Of a DNA stretch of 64,000 nucleotides, positions 34,736 to 45,910 are shown piece after piece; position 1 is the first letter of the stretch; each line of letters opens with the position of its first letter. The stretch covers positions 185,089 through 249,088 of the forward strand of contig NZ_LOKW01000006.1 in the NCBI RefSeq assembly GCF_002211305.1. The letters run 5' to 3'. The notes beneath the pieces were generated by a model, which was not told the origin of the DNA, did not search any database, and saw only the letters and a list, made by a program, of their open reading frames with translations. The stretch comes from Rhizobium sp. R634 (GTDB lineage: Bacteria > Pseudomonadota > Alphaproteobacteria > Rhizobiales > Rhizobiaceae). The translations under genes were made by a program, and so were the position numbers.

Positions 34736-35503
34736 ATGGCATTGCCTGATTTTTCTATGCGCCAGCTTCTTGAAGCAGGCGTTCACTTCGGCCACCAGAC
34801 GCATCGCTGGAACCCGAAGATGAAGCCGTACATCTTCGGCGACCGTAACAACATTCACATCATCGACCTAGCCCAGACCGTTCCGATGCTGTCGCGCGCC
34901 CTTCAGGTCGTCAGCGACACAGTTGCCCGCGGCGGCCGCGTTCTCTTCGTCGGCACCAAGCGCCAGGCGTCGGAGATCATCGCCGACAGCGCCAAGCGTT
35001 CGGCCCAGTACTACGTCAACTCGCGCTGGCTCGGCGGCATGATGACGAACTGGAAGACGATCTCCAACTCGATCCAGCGCCTGCGCAAGCTCGACGAGAT
35101 CCTCGGCGGCGAAGCCCAGGGCTTCACCAAGAAGGAACGTCTGAACCTCGAGCGCGAGCGTGAAAAGCTCGACAAGGCTCTCGGCGGTATCCGCGATATG
35201 GGCGGCACCCCCGACCTGATGTTCATCATCGACACCAACAAGGAAAAGATCGCGATCGACGAAGCCAAGCGCCTCGGCATCCCGGTTGTCGCCATCATCG
35301 ATTCGAACTGCGATCCTGACCTGATCGACTATCCGATCCCGGGCAACGACGACGCATCGCGCGCAATCGCTCTTTACTGCGAGCTGATCTCCCGCGCCGC
35401 CATCGACGGCATCGCGCGTCAGCAGAGCTCGTCCGGCCGCGATCTCGGCGCCTCCTCCGAAGTTCCGGTCGAGCCGGCTCTCGAAGAAGCAGCCGAAGGC
35501 TGA
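34736..35503 (+). CDS. rpsB: 30S ribosomal protein S2
   Basis: A 255-residue ribosomal protein of the small subunit head. [22 protein letters not shown] and [33 protein letters not shown] are diagnostic. AAGGAG lies 10 bases before the ATG at 34736. The C-terminal 20 residues form an acidic tail. First gene of rpsB-tsf-pyrH-frr. Confidence 0.98.
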   Translation: MALPDFSMRQLLEAGVHFGHQTHRWNPKMKPYIFGDRNNIHIIDLAQTVPMLSRALQVVSDTVARGGRVLFVGTKRQASEIIADSAKRSAQYYVNSRWLGGMMTNWKTISNSIQRLRKLDEILGGEAQGFTKKERLNLEREREKLDKALGGIRDMGGTPDLMFIIDTNKEKIAIDEAKRLGIPVVAIIDSNCDPDLIDYPIPGNDDASRAIALYCELISRAAIDGIARQQSSSGRDLGASSEVPVEPALEEAAEG

Positions 35504-35511
35504 TCAAAGTA

Positions 35512-35531
35512 GGCGGAACGAAAGTTCCGCC
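35512..35531 (+). terminator. Hairpin after rpsB (possible attenuator)
   Basis: A perfect 8-bp stem (GGCGGAAC/GTTCCGCC) closed by a GAAA tetraloop, followed by AAAGCTTTT. It lies nine bases after the rpsB stop. A second stem (AAGGCCGC/GCGGCCTT, 35552-35559 and 35580-35587) follows. Together they could attenuate transcription into tsf. Confidence 0.6.
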
Positions 35532-35743
35532 AAAGCTTTTAGGGATTGGGGAAGGCCGCTCGCGACTCATCGAAGTTCGGCGGCCTTGCCTGTTTCAGGG
35601 CAAAGGCTTCAGGCTCTTTGCCAGATAAGTTTCGCTGTGACGCGTCTTCATCACGCTGTCATAGATACAGGTACATTTCGTGCGTCAATCCGGTGCCGCG
35701 CCGCGCTTAGCGGCCCACCGTGTGAACCGACAAGAGGAAGCTA

Positions 35744-36670
35744 ATGAGCGAGATTACGGCTGCAATGGTGAAGGAACTGCGCGAGAAGACCGGCGCAGGC
35801 ATGATGGACTGCAAGAAGGCTCTTGCTGAAACCAATGGCGACATGGAAGCGGCGATCGACTGGCTGCGCGCCAAGGGTATCGCTAAGGCCGATAAGAAGT
35901 CCGGCCGCACCGCCGCAGAAGGCCTCATCGGTGTTTCGAGCGCAGGCACGAAGGCCGTCGTCGTCGAAGTCAACTCCGAAACCGACTTCGTCGCCCGCAA
36001 CGACGCCTTCCAGGATCTCGTCCGCGGCGTCGCCAAGGTCGCCGTTGCGACTGACGGCACGGTCGATTCTATTGCTGCGGCGACCTATCCGGCATCCGGC
36101 AAGTCCGTTTCCGACACGATCAAGGATGCGGTTGCAACGATCGGCGAGAACATGAACCTTCGCCGTGCGGCCGCGCTCTCCGTCGAAGACGGCGTCGTCG
36201 CCACCTATATCCACAATGCCGTTTCCGACGGCCTCGGCAAGCTCGGCGTTCTCGTCGCCCTGAAGTCGACCGGTGACAAGGAAGCCCTGAATGCCATCGG
36301 CCGCCAGGTCGCCATGCACATCGCCGCGACTGCGCCGCTGGCGATCCGTCCGGAGGAAGTCGATGCCGCCGTCGCCGAGCGCGAGCGCAACGTCTTCATC
36401 GAGCAGTCGCGCGCTTCCGGCAAGCCGGACAACATCATCGAGAAGATGGTCGAAGGCCGCATGCGCAAGTTCTTCGAGGAAGTCGCCCTTCTTTCGCAGG
36501 CTTTCGTCATCAACCCCGACCTGACCGTCGCAGCCGCCGTCAAGGAAGCTGAAAAGGCCGTCGGCGCGCCGATCGAAGTTGCCGGCATGGCCCGTCTTCT
36601 CCTCGGCGAAGGCGTCGAAAAGGAAGAGACCGATTTCGCAGCCGAAGTCGCGGCTGCCGTCAAGGGTTGA
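35744..36670 (+). CDS. tsf: Elongation factor Ts
   Basis: A 308-residue guanine-nucleotide exchange factor for EF-Tu. The N-terminal UBA-like domain has [20 protein letters not shown], and TDFVARND marks the EF-Tu-contacting region. GAGGAAG lies just before the ATG. Separated from rpsB by 240 bases with two hairpins. Confidence 0.98.
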   Translation: MSEITAAMVKELREKTGAGMMDCKKALAETNGDMEAAIDWLRAKGIAKADKKSGRTAAEGLIGVSSAGTKAVVVEVNSETDFVARNDAFQDLVRGVAKVAVATDGTVDSIAAATYPASGKSVSDTIKDAVATIGENMNLRRAAALSVEDGVVATYIHNAVSDGLGKLGVLVALKSTGDKEALNAIGRQVAMHIAATAPLAIRPEEVDAAVAERERNVFIEQSRASGKPDNIIEKMVEGRMRKFFEEVALLSQAFVINPDLTVAAAVKEAEKAVGAPIEVAGMARLLLGEGVEKEETDFAAEVAAAVKG

Positions 36671-36697
36671 TCTTTCAGCCATAATTGGGAAAACGCC

Positions 36698-36725
36698 AGG
36701 GCATCGCGTGACAACGCGGTGCCCT
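36698..36725 (+). terminator. Hairpin between tsf and pyrH
   Basis: An 11-bp stem with one G-U type mismatch (AGGGCATCGCG/CGCGGTGCCCT) and a 6-base loop. No T-run follows, so partial termination or mRNA protection is more likely than full stop. Confidence 0.5.
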
Positions 36726-36765
36726 TCGTGTATCGGGCATTCACGGCAATTTACGAGGAGCCAAG

Positions 36766-37488
36766 ATGTCTTTAGAGCCTGTCTATAAACGCGTTCTGCT
36801 CAAGGCTTCCGGCGAAGCGCTCATGGGTAGCCAGGGTTTCGGGATCGATGTCGCGGTGGCGGACCGCATCGCATCTGACATCGCCGAGGCAAGGCATATG
36901 GGCGTGGAAGTCGGCGTCGTCGTCGGTGGCGGCAATATTTTCCGCGGGGTTGCGGTGGCGTCCAAGGGCGGCGACCGGGTCACCGGCGACCATATGGGCA
37001 TGCTCGGCACCATCATCAATGCGCTGGCGCTCGCGACGTCGCTGCGCAAGCTGAACATCGATACGGTGGTGCTTTCGGCAATCTCCATGCCGGAGATCTG
37101 CGAGAGCTTTTCCCAGCGCGCGACCCTCTATCATCTGTCGATGGGACGCGTGGTGATTTTTGCCGGCGGCACCGGCAACCCGTTCTTCACCACCGATTCC
37201 GCCGCGGCACTCCGCGCCGCCGAAATGGGCGCACAAGCGATCTTCAAGGGCACGCAGGTGGACGGCATCTACACCGCCGATCCGAAGAAATATCCCGACG
37301 CCACCCGCTTCGACCGCCTGACGCACCAGGAAGTGCTGGACAAGGGGCTTGCGGTGATGGACGTTGCCGCCGTGGCGCTCGCCAGGGAGAATTCCATTCC
37401 GATCATCGTCTTCTCGATCCACGAGAAAGGCGGTTTTGCTGAAATCTTGACGGGCGGTGGCCTCAAGACCATCGTCTCCGACAACTGA
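36766..37488 (+). CDS. pyrH: Uridylate kinase (UMP kinase)
   Basis: A 240-residue amino-acid-kinase-fold enzyme that phosphorylates UMP. KRVLLKASGEALMG, GVVVGGGNIFRG, HMGMLGTIINALAL and FAGGTGNPFFTTDSAA are the usual substrate-binding loops. GAGGAG lies seven bases before the ATG. A hairpin (CTGCGCC/GGCGCAG, 37495-37515) follows the gene. Confidence 0.98.
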   Translation: MSLEPVYKRVLLKASGEALMGSQGFGIDVAVADRIASDIAEARHMGVEVGVVVGGGNIFRGVAVASKGGDRVTGDHMGMLGTIINALALATSLRKLNIDTVVLSAISMPEICESFSQRATLYHLSMGRVVIFAGGTGNPFFTTDSAAALRAAEMGAQAIFKGTQVDGIYTADPKKYPDATRFDRLTHQEVLDKGLAVMDVAAVALARENSIPIIVFSIHEKGGFAEILTGGGLKTIVSDN

Positions 37489-37521
37489 TAAAAGCTGCGC
37501 CGCCTTTTGGCGCAGTCTCGC

Positions 37522-37640
37522 TAGAGCATGATGGTTCGGGTCCGGTTGGCCTGAAATCCGATTCATGGTCTACATTAGATAGTTAGAGAGCATGAAGCCG
37601 TCCGAAAGCCGCGGACACCTTTCGGCATCATGCTTTGGAC
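37522..37640. repeat. Palindromic intergenic repeat elements between pyrH and frr
   Basis: Two imperfect palindromes are seen. 37522-37571 has AGAGCATGAT facing ATTCATGGTCT. 37589-37634 has AGCATGAAGCCG...CGAAAG facing CTTTCGGCATCATGCT. The AGAGCATGAT / ATCATGCT arms are typical of the RIME-like palindromic repeats scattered between genes in Rhizobium genomes. Confidence 0.45.
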
Positions 37641-37652
37641 GGGAGCATCGAC

Positions 37653-38213
37653 ATGAGTGAAGGTATCGACATCAAGGAACTGAAGCGCCGCATGGATGGC
37701 GCGGTTTCCGCATTCAAGAGCGACATCGCATCGCTGCGCACCGGCCGCGCTTCGGCCAACATTCTCGATCCGGTGACGATCGAGGCCTATGGTTCGCGCG
37801 TGCCGCTGAACCAGGTCGCAAACATCACCGTGCCCGAGCCGCGCATGCTCACGGTTTCCGTGTGGGACAAGTCGATGGTCAGCGCCGTCGAGCGCGGCAT
37901 CCGCGAATCCAATCTCGGCCTCAACCCGATCGTTGACGGCCAAAGCCTGCGTATCCCGCTGCCCGAGCTCAACGAGGAGCGCCGCAAGTCGCTCGTCAAG
38001 GTGGCTCACGATTACGCCGAAAAGAGCAAGGTGGCGATTCGTCATGTCCGCCGCGATGGCATGGACGGTCTTAAAAAGGCCGAGAAGGACGGCGCAATCG
38101 GTCAGGACGAGAGCAGGGCGCAGTCCGAACGTGTACAGAAGATGACGGACGAGACGATTTCCGAGATCGACCGCTTGCTTGGCGAGAAGGAAAAGGAAAT
38201 CATGCAGGTCTAA
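37653..38213 (+). CDS. frr: Ribosome recycling factor
   Basis: A 186-residue protein that splits post-termination ribosomes with [32 protein letters not shown] and [14 protein letters not shown] are family blocks. The start at 37653 follows GGGAG at seven bases; an in-frame TTG at 37635 lies inside the palindromic repeat and is not used. uppS follows closely. Confidence 0.98.
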   Translation: MSEGIDIKELKRRMDGAVSAFKSDIASLRTGRASANILDPVTIEAYGSRVPLNQVANITVPEPRMLTVSVWDKSMVSAVERGIRESNLGLNPIVDGQSLRIPLPELNEERRKSLVKVAHDYAEKSKVAIRHVRRDGMDGLKKAEKDGAIGQDESRAQSERVQKMTDETISEIDRLLGEKEKEIMQV

Positions 38214-38251
38214 GGGGATCTGTGCCTTTGCCTGGAAAGACCGGACGGGAA

Positions 38252-38995
38252 ATGTCGGAATCTGTATTTGTAACTGTGCCAGAGCATGTTGCCATCATCA
38301 TGGACGGCAATGGTCGTTGGGCCAAGCAGCGCGGCCTGCCGCGCACTATGGGCCATCGAAAGGGTGTTGAAGCGGTGCGCGAGACGGTGCGCGCGGCCGG
38401 CGCCGCCGGCATAAAATATCTGACCCTCTTCGCCTTCTCCTCGGAGAACTGGCGCCGGCCGGAGGCGGAGGTCTCGGATCTGCTCGGTCTGCTCAAGGCC
38501 TTCATCCGCCGCGACCTCGCCGAACTTCATCGCCAAAACGTGCGGGTCAAGGTGATCGGCGACCGTCACAGCCTGCGCAGCGATATCCTCGGCCTGCTTC
38601 TCGAGGCGGAGGAGACGACCAAGGACAACACATCGCTGACTTTGGTCATCGCCTTCAATTACGGCTCGCGTGACGAAATCTCTCGCGCCGTGGTGAGCCT
38701 GGCAAAAGACGTCGAAGCTGGCCGCCTGAGGGCGCAGGACATCACCCCCACGCTTATCGATGCCCGTCTCGACACTGCTGGTATCCCCGATCCGGATCTC
38801 ATCATTCGCACGAGCGGCGAGGAGCGGCTTTCCAATTTCCTGCTCTGGCAGGCCGCCTATTCGGAATTCGTCTTCCTTCCGGAATATTGGCCGGACTTCA
38901 GCCCCGAAATCTTTCGTTCGGCGCTCGAGAAATTCGCTTCCCGCGACCGGCGTTTCGGCGGCGTGTCGTCGCAAGCAGCTGCGGTCGGCACCTGA
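38252..38995 (+). CDS. uppS: Undecaprenyl diphosphate synthase (isoprenyl transferase)
   Basis: A 247-residue cis-prenyltransferase making the C55 carrier for peptidoglycan and O-antigen. [17 protein letters not shown] carries the catalytic Asp, GHRKG and FSSENWRRP follow, and [20 protein letters not shown] end the active site. ATG 38252 gives normal family length. A GTG at 38222 with AAGGGG upstream would add 10 residues and cannot be excluded. The stop overlaps the cdsA start (TGATG). Confidence 0.97.
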   Translation: MSESVFVTVPEHVAIIMDGNGRWAKQRGLPRTMGHRKGVEAVRETVRAAGAAGIKYLTLFAFSSENWRRPEAEVSDLLGLLKAFIRRDLAELHRQNVRVKVIGDRHSLRSDILGLLLEAEETTKDNTSLTLVIAFNYGSRDEISRAVVSLAKDVEAGRLRAQDITPTLIDARLDTAGIPDPDLIIRTSGEERLSNFLLWQAAYSEFVFLPEYWPDFSPEIFRSALEKFASRDRRFGGVSSQAAAVGT

Positions 38996-39825
38996 TGCAG
39001 CGGGAACTGAAACTCCGCATCGTTTCAGGACTGATTCTCGCGGTGGTCGTTCTTGCCGCCACCTGGTACGGCGGTCCTGCCTTCCGCATTCTGGCAGCCG
39101 TGATCGGCCTGCTGATCTATTATGAGTGGACGAAAATAACTGGCATCGCGCGTGACTGGGTCGCCAATGCCGTCGGCTGGGTCGGCGAAGCGGCAATCGC
39201 CTTCCTCGTGCTCGTCGGCAATTTCGAATTCGCCACCGGCATGCTGGTCGGCGTCACCGCCGTCGGTATCGCCCTCATCATCCTGCACGGCACGAGCCGC
39301 TGGTTTCCGGCAGGCCTGTTTTATGCCGGCGCCACCGGCGTGGCGCTCGCCGCGATCAGAGGCGACGATCAGCCGGGGCTCTACGCCATGCTCTTCGTCT
39401 TCGCCGTCGTCTGGGCGACCGATATCCTTGCCTATTTCGTCGGCAGGACGCTTCGCGGACCGAAGCTTGCCCCCTCGATCTCGCCTGGAAAGACATGGTC
39501 GGGTGCAATCGGCGGCGCCGTTTCGGCAGTCGCAGCAGGCGTCCTTCTCGTCCATTTTCTTGTTCCCGGCGCTGAAATCATCGCTGCCGGCGTGGCCCTC
39601 GTTCTGTCGGTCTGCAGCCAGTCGGGCGATCTTTTCGAATCCTTCATCAAGCGAAAATTCGGCGTCAAGGATTCCAGCCGTCTCATTCCAGGCCACGGCG
39701 GCGTCATGGACCGGGTCGACGGGCTGATTTTTGCCTGCTTTTCGGCGTTCTTGCTTGCTGGGCTATTTTCCCTGATAAAGGGGAATGGGATGACGTCGCT
39801 TGGTGCGGCGTTGTTCGGCCTGTGA
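38995..39825 (+). CDS. cdsA: Phosphatidate cytidylyltransferase (CDP-diglyceride synthase)
   Basis: A 276-residue inner-membrane enzyme forming CDP-diacylglycerol from phosphatidate and CTP. About eight hydrophobic segments precede the signature SFIKRKFGVKDSSRL...PGHGGVMDRVD near residues 220-247. Translation is coupled to uppS by a one-base overlap. The true start is ATG 38995; the open frame upstream lies within uppS. Confidence 0.96.
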   Translation: MQRELKLRIVSGLILAVVVLAATWYGGPAFRILAAVIGLLIYYEWTKITGIARDWVANAVGWVGEAAIAFLVLVGNFEFATGMLVGVTAVGIALIILHGTSRWFPAGLFYAGATGVALAAIRGDDQPGLYAMLFVFAVVWATDILAYFVGRTLRGPKLAPSISPGKTWSGAIGGAVSAVAAGVLLVHFLVPGAEIIAAGVALVLSVCSQSGDLFESFIKRKFGVKDSSRLIPGHGGVMDRVDGLIFACFSAFLLAGLFSLIKGNGMTSLGAALFGL

Positions 39826-39853
39826 TGAAGCGGCAGCCTGACGGAAGGAACTC

Positions 39854-40987
39854 ATGGAAGCGGTGACCGGCATATTCGGATTTTTGACGGGTTATATCGT
39901 CCCTTTCATCCTCGTGCTCTCGCTGCTCGTCTTCGTGCATGAGATGGGCCACTATCTCGTCGGGCGCTGGAGCGGCATCCGCATCCTCGCCTTTTCGGTC
40001 GGCTTCGGTCCCGAGATATTCGGCTTTACCGACCGGCACGGAACACGCTGGAAGATTTCAGTGATTCCTCTCGGCGGTTATGTCCGGTTCTTTGGCGATG
40101 AGGATGCCTCCAGCAAGCCTGATACCGACAAGCTCGCCGCCATGTCCGAGGAGGATAGGGCGCGTTCTTTTGCCGGCGCAAAGCTGTGGAAACGTGCCGC
40201 AACCGTCGCGGCCGGCCCGATCGCCAACTTTCTGCTGGCGATCGCCATTTTCACCGTTCTTTTCGCGGTCTATGGCCGCACGGTCGCCGATCCTGTCGTG
40301 GCCGAGGTCAAGCCGGATAGCGCGGCCGCCGCAGCGGGCATCCTCCCCGGCGATCTGCTGGTTGCCATTGACGGCGGCAAGGTCGAGACCTTCGACGATG
40401 TGCGCCGCTACGTCAGCATCCGCCCGAGCCAGAAGATCGTCGTAACGATCGATCGCGGCGGCCAGACACTCGATCTGCCGATGGTGCCGCAACGGACCGA
40501 TATGACCGACCAGTTCGGCAACAAGATCGAAGTGGGTCTGATCGGCATCGTCACCAACCAGGAGGTCGGCCACTTCCGCCTGCAGACCTACACGCCGCTT
40601 CAGGCGCTGCGCGAGGGCGTGATCCAGACCCGGGACATCGTCACCGGCACCTTCAAATATATCGGCAATCTGCTGACCGGATCGATGCGGGCCGACCAAC
40701 TGGGCGGGCCGATCCGAGTCGCACAAGCTTCGGGCCAGATGGCCACGCTTGGTATTGGTGCGGTGTTGCAGCTTGCTGCCGTACTTTCGGTTTCGATAGG
40801 ATTGCTTAACCTGATGCCGGTTCCGGTACTTGATGGCGGCCACCTGATGTTCTATGCGGTGGAAGCGGTGAGGGGGAAACCCCTGGGCTCCGGTGCTCAG
40901 GAAATTGCATTTCGCATCGGTTTGGCGATGGTACTGACATTGATGGTTTTTGCGACCTGGAACGACATTAGCGCGCTGATAGGATAA
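39854..40987 (+). CDS. rseP: RIP metalloprotease RseP (site-2 protease family)
   Basis: A 377-residue intramembrane zinc protease. The zinc motif HEMGH (FVHEMGHYLVGR) lies in the first membrane helix near residue 30, a PDZ domain covers roughly 125-210 (GILPGDLLVAIDG), and NLMPVPVLDGGH near 325 supplies the third ligand. It cleaves anti-sigma factors or remnant signal peptides. AAGGAA lies before the ATG. Position before bamA is usual. Confidence 0.96.
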   Translation: MEAVTGIFGFLTGYIVPFILVLSLLVFVHEMGHYLVGRWSGIRILAFSVGFGPEIFGFTDRHGTRWKISVIPLGGYVRFFGDEDASSKPDTDKLAAMSEEDRARSFAGAKLWKRAATVAAGPIANFLLAIAIFTVLFAVYGRTVADPVVAEVKPDSAAAAAGILPGDLLVAIDGGKVETFDDVRRYVSIRPSQKIVVTIDRGGQTLDLPMVPQRTDMTDQFGNKIEVGLIGIVTNQEVGHFRLQTYTPLQALREGVIQTRDIVTGTFKYIGNLLTGSMRADQLGGPIRVAQASGQMATLGIGAVLQLAAVLSVSIGLLNLMPVPVLDGGHLMFYAVEAVRGKPLGSGAQEIAFRIGLAMVLTLMVFATWNDISALIG

Positions 40988-41183
40988 ACGCGCAAGGCGA
41001 GGGAATTACTATTTATTTACGATGTTTCAAGGCTGTAGTGGCGAATGGGTCACGCTTGGAAATGAAGTAAACAGAAATTAACGACCTCCCTTGCTTGTAT
41101 GTCAAAAGCGGGTAAAACGACACACGTGACCGGAATCGGGGTTTCCCGGGGACGGGGACGAGGGAAAAAAGGTAATAGGTGAA

Positions 41184-43517
41184 ATGAAGGCTGGTTCAAA
41201 GTTTTTGAACGCAGTATCGGCGGTTGCGCTGTCTGCTGGTGTTGTTGCTTCGGGCGCAGGTGCTGTGACGTTCGTTTCTGCTACGGCCGCCGAGGCCGCG
41301 GTTATCCAGCGCATCGATGTGCGCGGTGCAAGCCGCGTCGGCGCGGAAGCCGTCCGCTCGAACCTCACCATCGCTCCCGGCAAGAGTTTTTCGAACACCG
41401 ATATCGATGACTCGGTCAAGCAGCTCTACGGCACCGGCTACTTCTCGGACGTCAAGATCTCGGTCTCCGGAAGCACGCTCGTCGTCAACGTTCAGGAAGC
41501 CCAGCTCGTCAATCAGGTCGTCTTCAACGGCAACCGCAAGATCAAGGACGACAAGCTCGCGACGATCGTCCAGACGCATGCTGCCGGCCCCTACAGCGAC
41601 ACCCAGATCCAGTCCGACATCCAATCGATCAAGGATGCCTACGCCGCTACCGGCCGCAGCGAAGTCGAAGTGACGACGCAGGTGGTGCCGCTCGGCGAGG
41701 GCCGCGTCAACCTTGCCTTCGTCATCAACGAGGGTGACCGCACCAAGATCGACGCGATCAATTTCGTCGGCAACAATGCCTACAGCGCCGGCCGCCTGGC
41801 TGCCGTCATTCAGACCAAGCGTTCGAACTTCCTGTCGTTCCTGACCCGCAAGGACGTCTACAACGAAGACAAGCTCCACGCCGACGAGGAAGCGCTGCGC
41901 CAGTTCTATTACAACCGCGGCTACGCCGATATGCGCATCGTTTCTTCCGATGCCACCTTCGACGAAGCGACCAACAAATACACCCTGACCTTCAACATCG
42001 AAGAAGGCCAGCGCTACGATTTCGGAGCGGTGACCGTCCAGTCGACTGTCGAAGGCGTCGGCTCCGACCAGCTGCTGCCGCTCGTGCGCACGAAGGAAGG
42101 CCAGCTCTACAGCGCCAAGGAAGTGCAGAAGTCGATCGAAGCCATCTCCGATCAGGTGGCCTCTGCCGGTTATCCCTTCGCCCGCGTCACGCCGCGCGGC
42201 AACCGCGACCTGAACAACAACACGATCGGCGTCGAGTACCTGGTCGACCAGGGCGAGCGCGCCTATGTCGAGCGCATCGAAATCCGCGGCAACAGCCGCA
42301 CCCGCGATTACGTCATCCGCCGCGAATTCGACATGAGCGAAGGCGACGCCTTCAATCAGCAGATGATCACCAAGGCCAAGCGCCGCCTCGAGGCGCTCGG
42401 TTACTTCTCCTCCGTCAACATCTCCACGCAGCCTGGCAGCTCGCCGGATCGCGTCGTGGTCGTCGTCGACGTGCAGGATCAGTCGACCGGTTCGTTCGGC
42501 GTCGGTGCAGGTTATGCCGCCGGTGGCGATGGTCTCCTGCTCGAAGCATCGATCGAGGAAAAGAACTTCCTCGGCCGTGGTCAGTACATCCGCATCTCGG
42601 CCGGTGGCGGCCAGGAAGGCTCGCGCGCCTACGGCGTCAGCTTCACCGAACCCTATTTCCTGGGCTACCGTCTGGCGGCCGGCTTCGACGTCAACCATAG
42701 CGAAACGTCGAGCAATGATGACTACGACTACGAGGAAACCAGCGTCGTCCTGCGCGTAACCGCGCCGATCACCGAGGATCTGGCGACGACCTTCCGCTAT
42801 AACTACAAGCAGATGAAGTACGACGGCGATACAGCCGACCTTTCGGCCACGTACGCCAATCTGGTTGACGAGAGCCCGTGGACGCGTTCTTCCGTCTCGC
42901 AGACGCTGACCTACAACACGCTTGACGACACCGTCCTGCCGCGTGAAGGCATTTACGCGACGGCGACCCAGGAAATTGCCGGCCTCGGCGGCGACTCGCA
43001 GTTCTACAAGATCTATGGCAAGGCGCGTTATTATCACCTGCTCGCAGACGATGCCGATATCATCGGCTCGCTCTCCGCTTCGGCGGGCTATGTCGTCGGC
43101 TTCGGCGATAATCTGAACGTCTTCGACCAGTTCACCCTGACCAATGCCGATATTCGCGGCTTTGAAAACAAGGGCATCGGTCCGCGGATCACCGGCACCC
43201 ACGATGACCCGCTCGGCGGCACGACCTATTTCACGGCGTCCGCGGAAGCGACCTTCCCGATGCCGGGCTTCCCGCGTGACTTCAACCTGCGCGGTGCAGT
43301 CTTCGCCGATGCCGGTACGCTGTTCGGCAATGACGTAGATCTTCTTGGTGCCGACCAGGCTGAAGGCACCAGCGCTTCGCTGCGCGCTTCCGTCGGTGTC
43401 GGCGTCGTCTGGCAGTCTCCCTTCGGCGCATTGCGTCTGGATTACGCAATCCCGGTCCTCAAGGAAGACTTCGACAAGACGCAGAACTTCAAGTTTGGCA
43501 TCAACAACCAATTCTGA
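41184..43517 (+). CDS. bamA: Outer membrane protein assembly factor BamA
   Basis: A 777-residue outer-membrane protein. A signal peptide (about residues 1-38, ending ATAAEA) is followed by five POTRA repeats (from [22 protein letters not shown] to about 410), then a 16-strand beta-barrel ending in a C-terminal Phe (FGINNQF), the signal read by BamA itself. It inserts beta-barrel proteins. A 196-base gap after rseP suggests its own promoter. Confidence 0.97.
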   Translation: MKAGSKFLNAVSAVALSAGVVASGAGAVTFVSATAAEAAVIQRIDVRGASRVGAEAVRSNLTIAPGKSFSNTDIDDSVKQLYGTGYFSDVKISVSGSTLVVNVQEAQLVNQVVFNGNRKIKDDKLATIVQTHAAGPYSDTQIQSDIQSIKDAYAATGRSEVEVTTQVVPLGEGRVNLAFVINEGDRTKIDAINFVGNNAYSAGRLAAVIQTKRSNFLSFLTRKDVYNEDKLHADEEALRQFYYNRGYADMRIVSSDATFDEATNKYTLTFNIEEGQRYDFGAVTVQSTVEGVGSDQLLPLVRTKEGQLYSAKEVQKSIEAISDQVASAGYPFARVTPRGNRDLNNNTIGVEYLVDQGERAYVERIEIRGNSRTRDYVIRREFDMSEGDAFNQQMITKAKRRLEALGYFSSVNISTQPGSSPDRVVVVVDVQDQSTGSFGVGAGYAAGGDGLLLEASIEEKNFLGRGQYIRISAGGGQEGSRAYGVSFTEPYFLGYRLAAGFDVNHSETSSNDDYDYEETSVVLRVTAPITEDLATTFRYNYKQMKYDGDTADLSATYANLVDESPWTRSSVSQTLTYNTLDDTVLPREGIYATATQEIAGLGGDSQFYKIYGKARYYHLLADDADIIGSLSASAGYVVGFGDNLNVFDQFTLTNADIRGFENKGIGPRITGTHDDPLGGTTYFTASAEATFPMPGFPRDFNLRGAVFADAGTLFGNDVDLLGADQAEGTSASLRASVGVGVVWQSPFGALRLDYAIPVLKEDFDKTQNFKFGINNQF

Positions 43518-43567
43518 TATCGGCAGTCCGGAACTGTAAGACTCAATTCCGTTCTGGAGCATTGCCG

Positions 43568-44632
43568 ATGGAGCAAAACGTTTTTTTTCTGCCCCATGAA
43601 GGTCTGAGGCTCGCTGAGCTTGCAGAGTTTCTTGGGGCGGAACTTGCCAATTCCGATCATGCAGACGTCATCGTCAGGTCCGTGGCCCCGATCAGCAGGG
43701 CGCGGGCGGGCGATGTTTGCTATATTCTGTCGCGCCGCAGCCGCGAGGAATTTGCGACATGCGAGGCCTCGGCGGTGATCTGCGACAAGGCGCTCGTAGA
43801 TCTCGTCCCTCCGCATCTTCCTGTCATTCTGTCATCCAATCCGCATGCGGCCTTCGCGATGGCCGGCGGTCTGTTCTATCCCGCGGCATTGCGTCCGGTC
43901 GTCATTCCGGGTGAAAGTGAGATCGCGCCGAGCGCGGTAATCGATCCAAGCGCCAAGCTTGAAAAGGGTGTGATCGTCGAGCCTTTGGCCGTGATCGGCG
44001 CGCATGCCGAAATCGGCGAAGGAACGCGCATCGGCGCCAACAGCGTCATCGGCCCGAACGTCAAGATCGGCCGGGATTGTTCGATCGCGGCCGGCGCGAG
44101 CGTTCTCTGTGCGCTGATCGGCAACGGCGTCATCATCCACAATGGTGTCCGCATCGGCCAGGATGGTTTCGGTTATGCGCCGGGCCCGCGCGGCATGATC
44201 AAGATCGTCCAGATCGGCCGGGTGATCATCCAGGACAATGTCGAGATCGGCGCCAATACCACCATCGACCGCGGTGCCATGGACGACACGGTGATCGGCG
44301 AAGGCACCAAGATCGACAATCAGGTGCAGATCGGCCACAACGTCCAGATGGGGCGCCATTGCGCCATCGTCGCGCAGGTCGGCATCGCCGGCAGTACCAA
44401 GATCGGCAACGGCGTGCAGATCGGCGGCCAGGCCGGCATCAAGGGACATGTGACCATCGGGGACGGCGTGCAGATCGCTGCCAAAAGCGGTATCATGACT
44501 GACCTTGCCGCCGGCGGACAATATGGCGGTGTACCGGCACGTCCGCTAAAAGACTATCTGAGAGAGGCTGCGCAACAGGTATCGAAGTCCAAGTTGCGCG
44601 GAAGGAACCCTGGAGGCAAGCAAGATGACTGA
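43568..44632 (+). CDS. lpxD: UDP-3-O-acylglucosamine N-acyltransferase
   Basis: A 354-residue enzyme adding the second acyl chain in lipid A synthesis. The N-terminal uridine-binding domain (about 1-105) is followed by a left-handed beta helix of hexapeptides ([20 protein letters not shown]). The catalytic His is in [16 protein letters not shown] 43568 follows GGAG; an in-frame TTG at 43562 is less likely. It overlaps fabZ by eight bases. Confidence 0.97.
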   Translation: MEQNVFFLPHEGLRLAELAEFLGAELANSDHADVIVRSVAPISRARAGDVCYILSRRSREEFATCEASAVICDKALVDLVPPHLPVILSSNPHAAFAMAGGLFYPAALRPVVIPGESEIAPSAVIDPSAKLEKGVIVEPLAVIGAHAEIGEGTRIGANSVIGPNVKIGRDCSIAAGASVLCALIGNGVIIHNGVRIGQDGFGYAPGPRGMIKIVQIGRVIIQDNVEIGANTTIDRGAMDDTVIGEGTKIDNQVQIGHNVQMGRHCAIVAQVGIAGSTKIGNGVQIGGQAGIKGHVTIGDGVQIAAKSGIMTDLAAGGQYGGVPARPLKDYLREAAQQVSKSKLRGRNPGGKQDD

Positions 44633-45092
44633 GGAAGCCACGACGACGCTTTCTTCGGCTGATATCACCGAGATCATGAAGCTGCTGCCGCATCGTTACC
44701 CGTTTCTCATGGTCGACAAGATCATCGAGATCGACGGCGACAACACGGCGATCGGCATCAAGAACGTCACGGTGAACGAACCGCATTTCACCGGCCATTT
44801 TCCGGAAGCGCCGATCATGCCTGGGGTTCTGCTGATCGAGGGCATGGCTCAGACGGCAGGCGCGATCTGCGCCAAGAAGGAAGGTCAGCCCGGCAACCTC
44901 GTCTACTTCATGACCATCGAAAATGCGCGCTTCCGCAAGCCCGTCGTGCCCGGCGACCGCGTCGAGTTCCACGTCAAGAAGCACAAGCAGCGCGGCAATA
45001 TCTGGAAATTCCATTGCGACGCCAAGGTCGACGGCGCGCTCGTCGCCGAAGCCGATATCGGCGCGATGATCGTTCGTAAGGATCAGACATGA
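44625..45092 (+). CDS. fabZ: 3-hydroxyacyl-ACP dehydratase FabZ
   Basis: A 155-residue hot-dog-fold dehydratase of fatty-acid synthesis. [14 protein letters not shown] opens the core, [23 protein letters not shown] holds the catalytic His and Glu. It competes with LpxA for 3-hydroxyacyl-ACP, so sharing an operon balances phospholipid and lipid A. It overlaps lpxD and lpxA. Confidence 0.98.
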   Translation: MTEEATTTLSSADITEIMKLLPHRYPFLMVDKIIEIDGDNTAIGIKNVTVNEPHFTGHFPEAPIMPGVLLIEGMAQTAGAICAKKEGQPGNLVYFMTIENARFRKPVVPGDRVEFHVKKHKQRGNIWKFHCDAKVDGALVAEADIGAMIVRKDQT

Positions 45093-45907
45093 GCAATATC
45101 GCCGAAAGCGCCCGTATTCATCCGATGGCCGTCGTCGAAGACGGGGCTGTCATCGGTGAGGGCGTCAAAATCGGTCCTTTCTGCCATGTCGGGTCGCATG
45201 TCGTCCTGCATGCGAATGTCGAGCTTCTGACGCATGCGGTCGTCACCGGCCGGACCGTGATCGGCAAGGGTACGCGCATCTTCCCGATGGCCGTCGTCGG
45301 CGGCGATCCGCAGAGCGTGCATCATGGCGGCGAGGAGACGACGCTGACGGTCGGCGCCAATTGCACGATCCGTGAAGGCGTGACGATGAACACCGGCACG
45401 GCGGATTTTGGCGGCAAGACGACCGTCGGCGACAACAATCTTTTCCTCGCCAATTCCCACGTTGCGCACGACTGCCATGTCGGCAACAACGTGATCATGT
45501 CGAACAACGTCATGCTCGCCGGCCATGTCGTCATCGAGGATCGCGTCATCCTGGGCGGCGGCTCGGCGGTTCACCAGTTCACCCGCGTCGGCCGGCAAGC
45601 CTTCGTCGGCGGCCTGTCGGCGGTGAGCTACGATGTCATCCCCTATGGTATGCTGAACGGTAATCCCGGCCTGCTGAGCGGTCTCAATGTCGTCGGTATG
45701 ACGCGGGCCGGCATCGACCGCGCCGTCATCCACAGGGTGCGCCGCGCCTATAAGGCGATCTTCGAAGGAACTGCCTCCGTCCGTGAAAATGCCGCCGCTA
45801 TCCGCGAGGAATATGCCGATTGCGAGCAGGTGATGCAGATCCTCGATTTCATCGCTGCCGATAGCGATCGCGCCCTGTCCTCGCCGACCCGAGGGCAGAA
45901 GGGCTAG
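45089..45907 (+). CDS. lpxA: UDP-N-acetylglucosamine acyltransferase
   Basis: A 272-residue acyltransferase catalysing the first step of lipid A synthesis. Hexapeptide repeats from residue 5 form a beta helix; the catalytic His lies in [12 protein letters not shown]. The [13 protein letters not shown] insertion loop is typical. It starts within fabZ (ATGA overlap). Confidence 0.97.
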   Translation: MSNIAESARIHPMAVVEDGAVIGEGVKIGPFCHVGSHVVLHANVELLTHAVVTGRTVIGKGTRIFPMAVVGGDPQSVHHGGEETTLTVGANCTIREGVTMNTGTADFGGKTTVGDNNLFLANSHVAHDCHVGNNVIMSNNVMLAGHVVIEDRVILGGGSAVHQFTRVGRQAFVGGLSAVSYDVIPYGMLNGNPGLLSGLNVVGMTRAGIDRAVIHRVRRAYKAIFEGTASVRENAAAIREEYADCEQVMQILDFIAADSDRALSSPTRGQKG

Positions 45908-45910
45908 CCC

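Noticed and set aside
41196..43562. A 788-codon open frame antisense to bamA
   Set aside because: Same reasoning: bamA codon bias keeps stops out of the opposite frame. The predicted protein has no domain, signal peptide or ribosome site.
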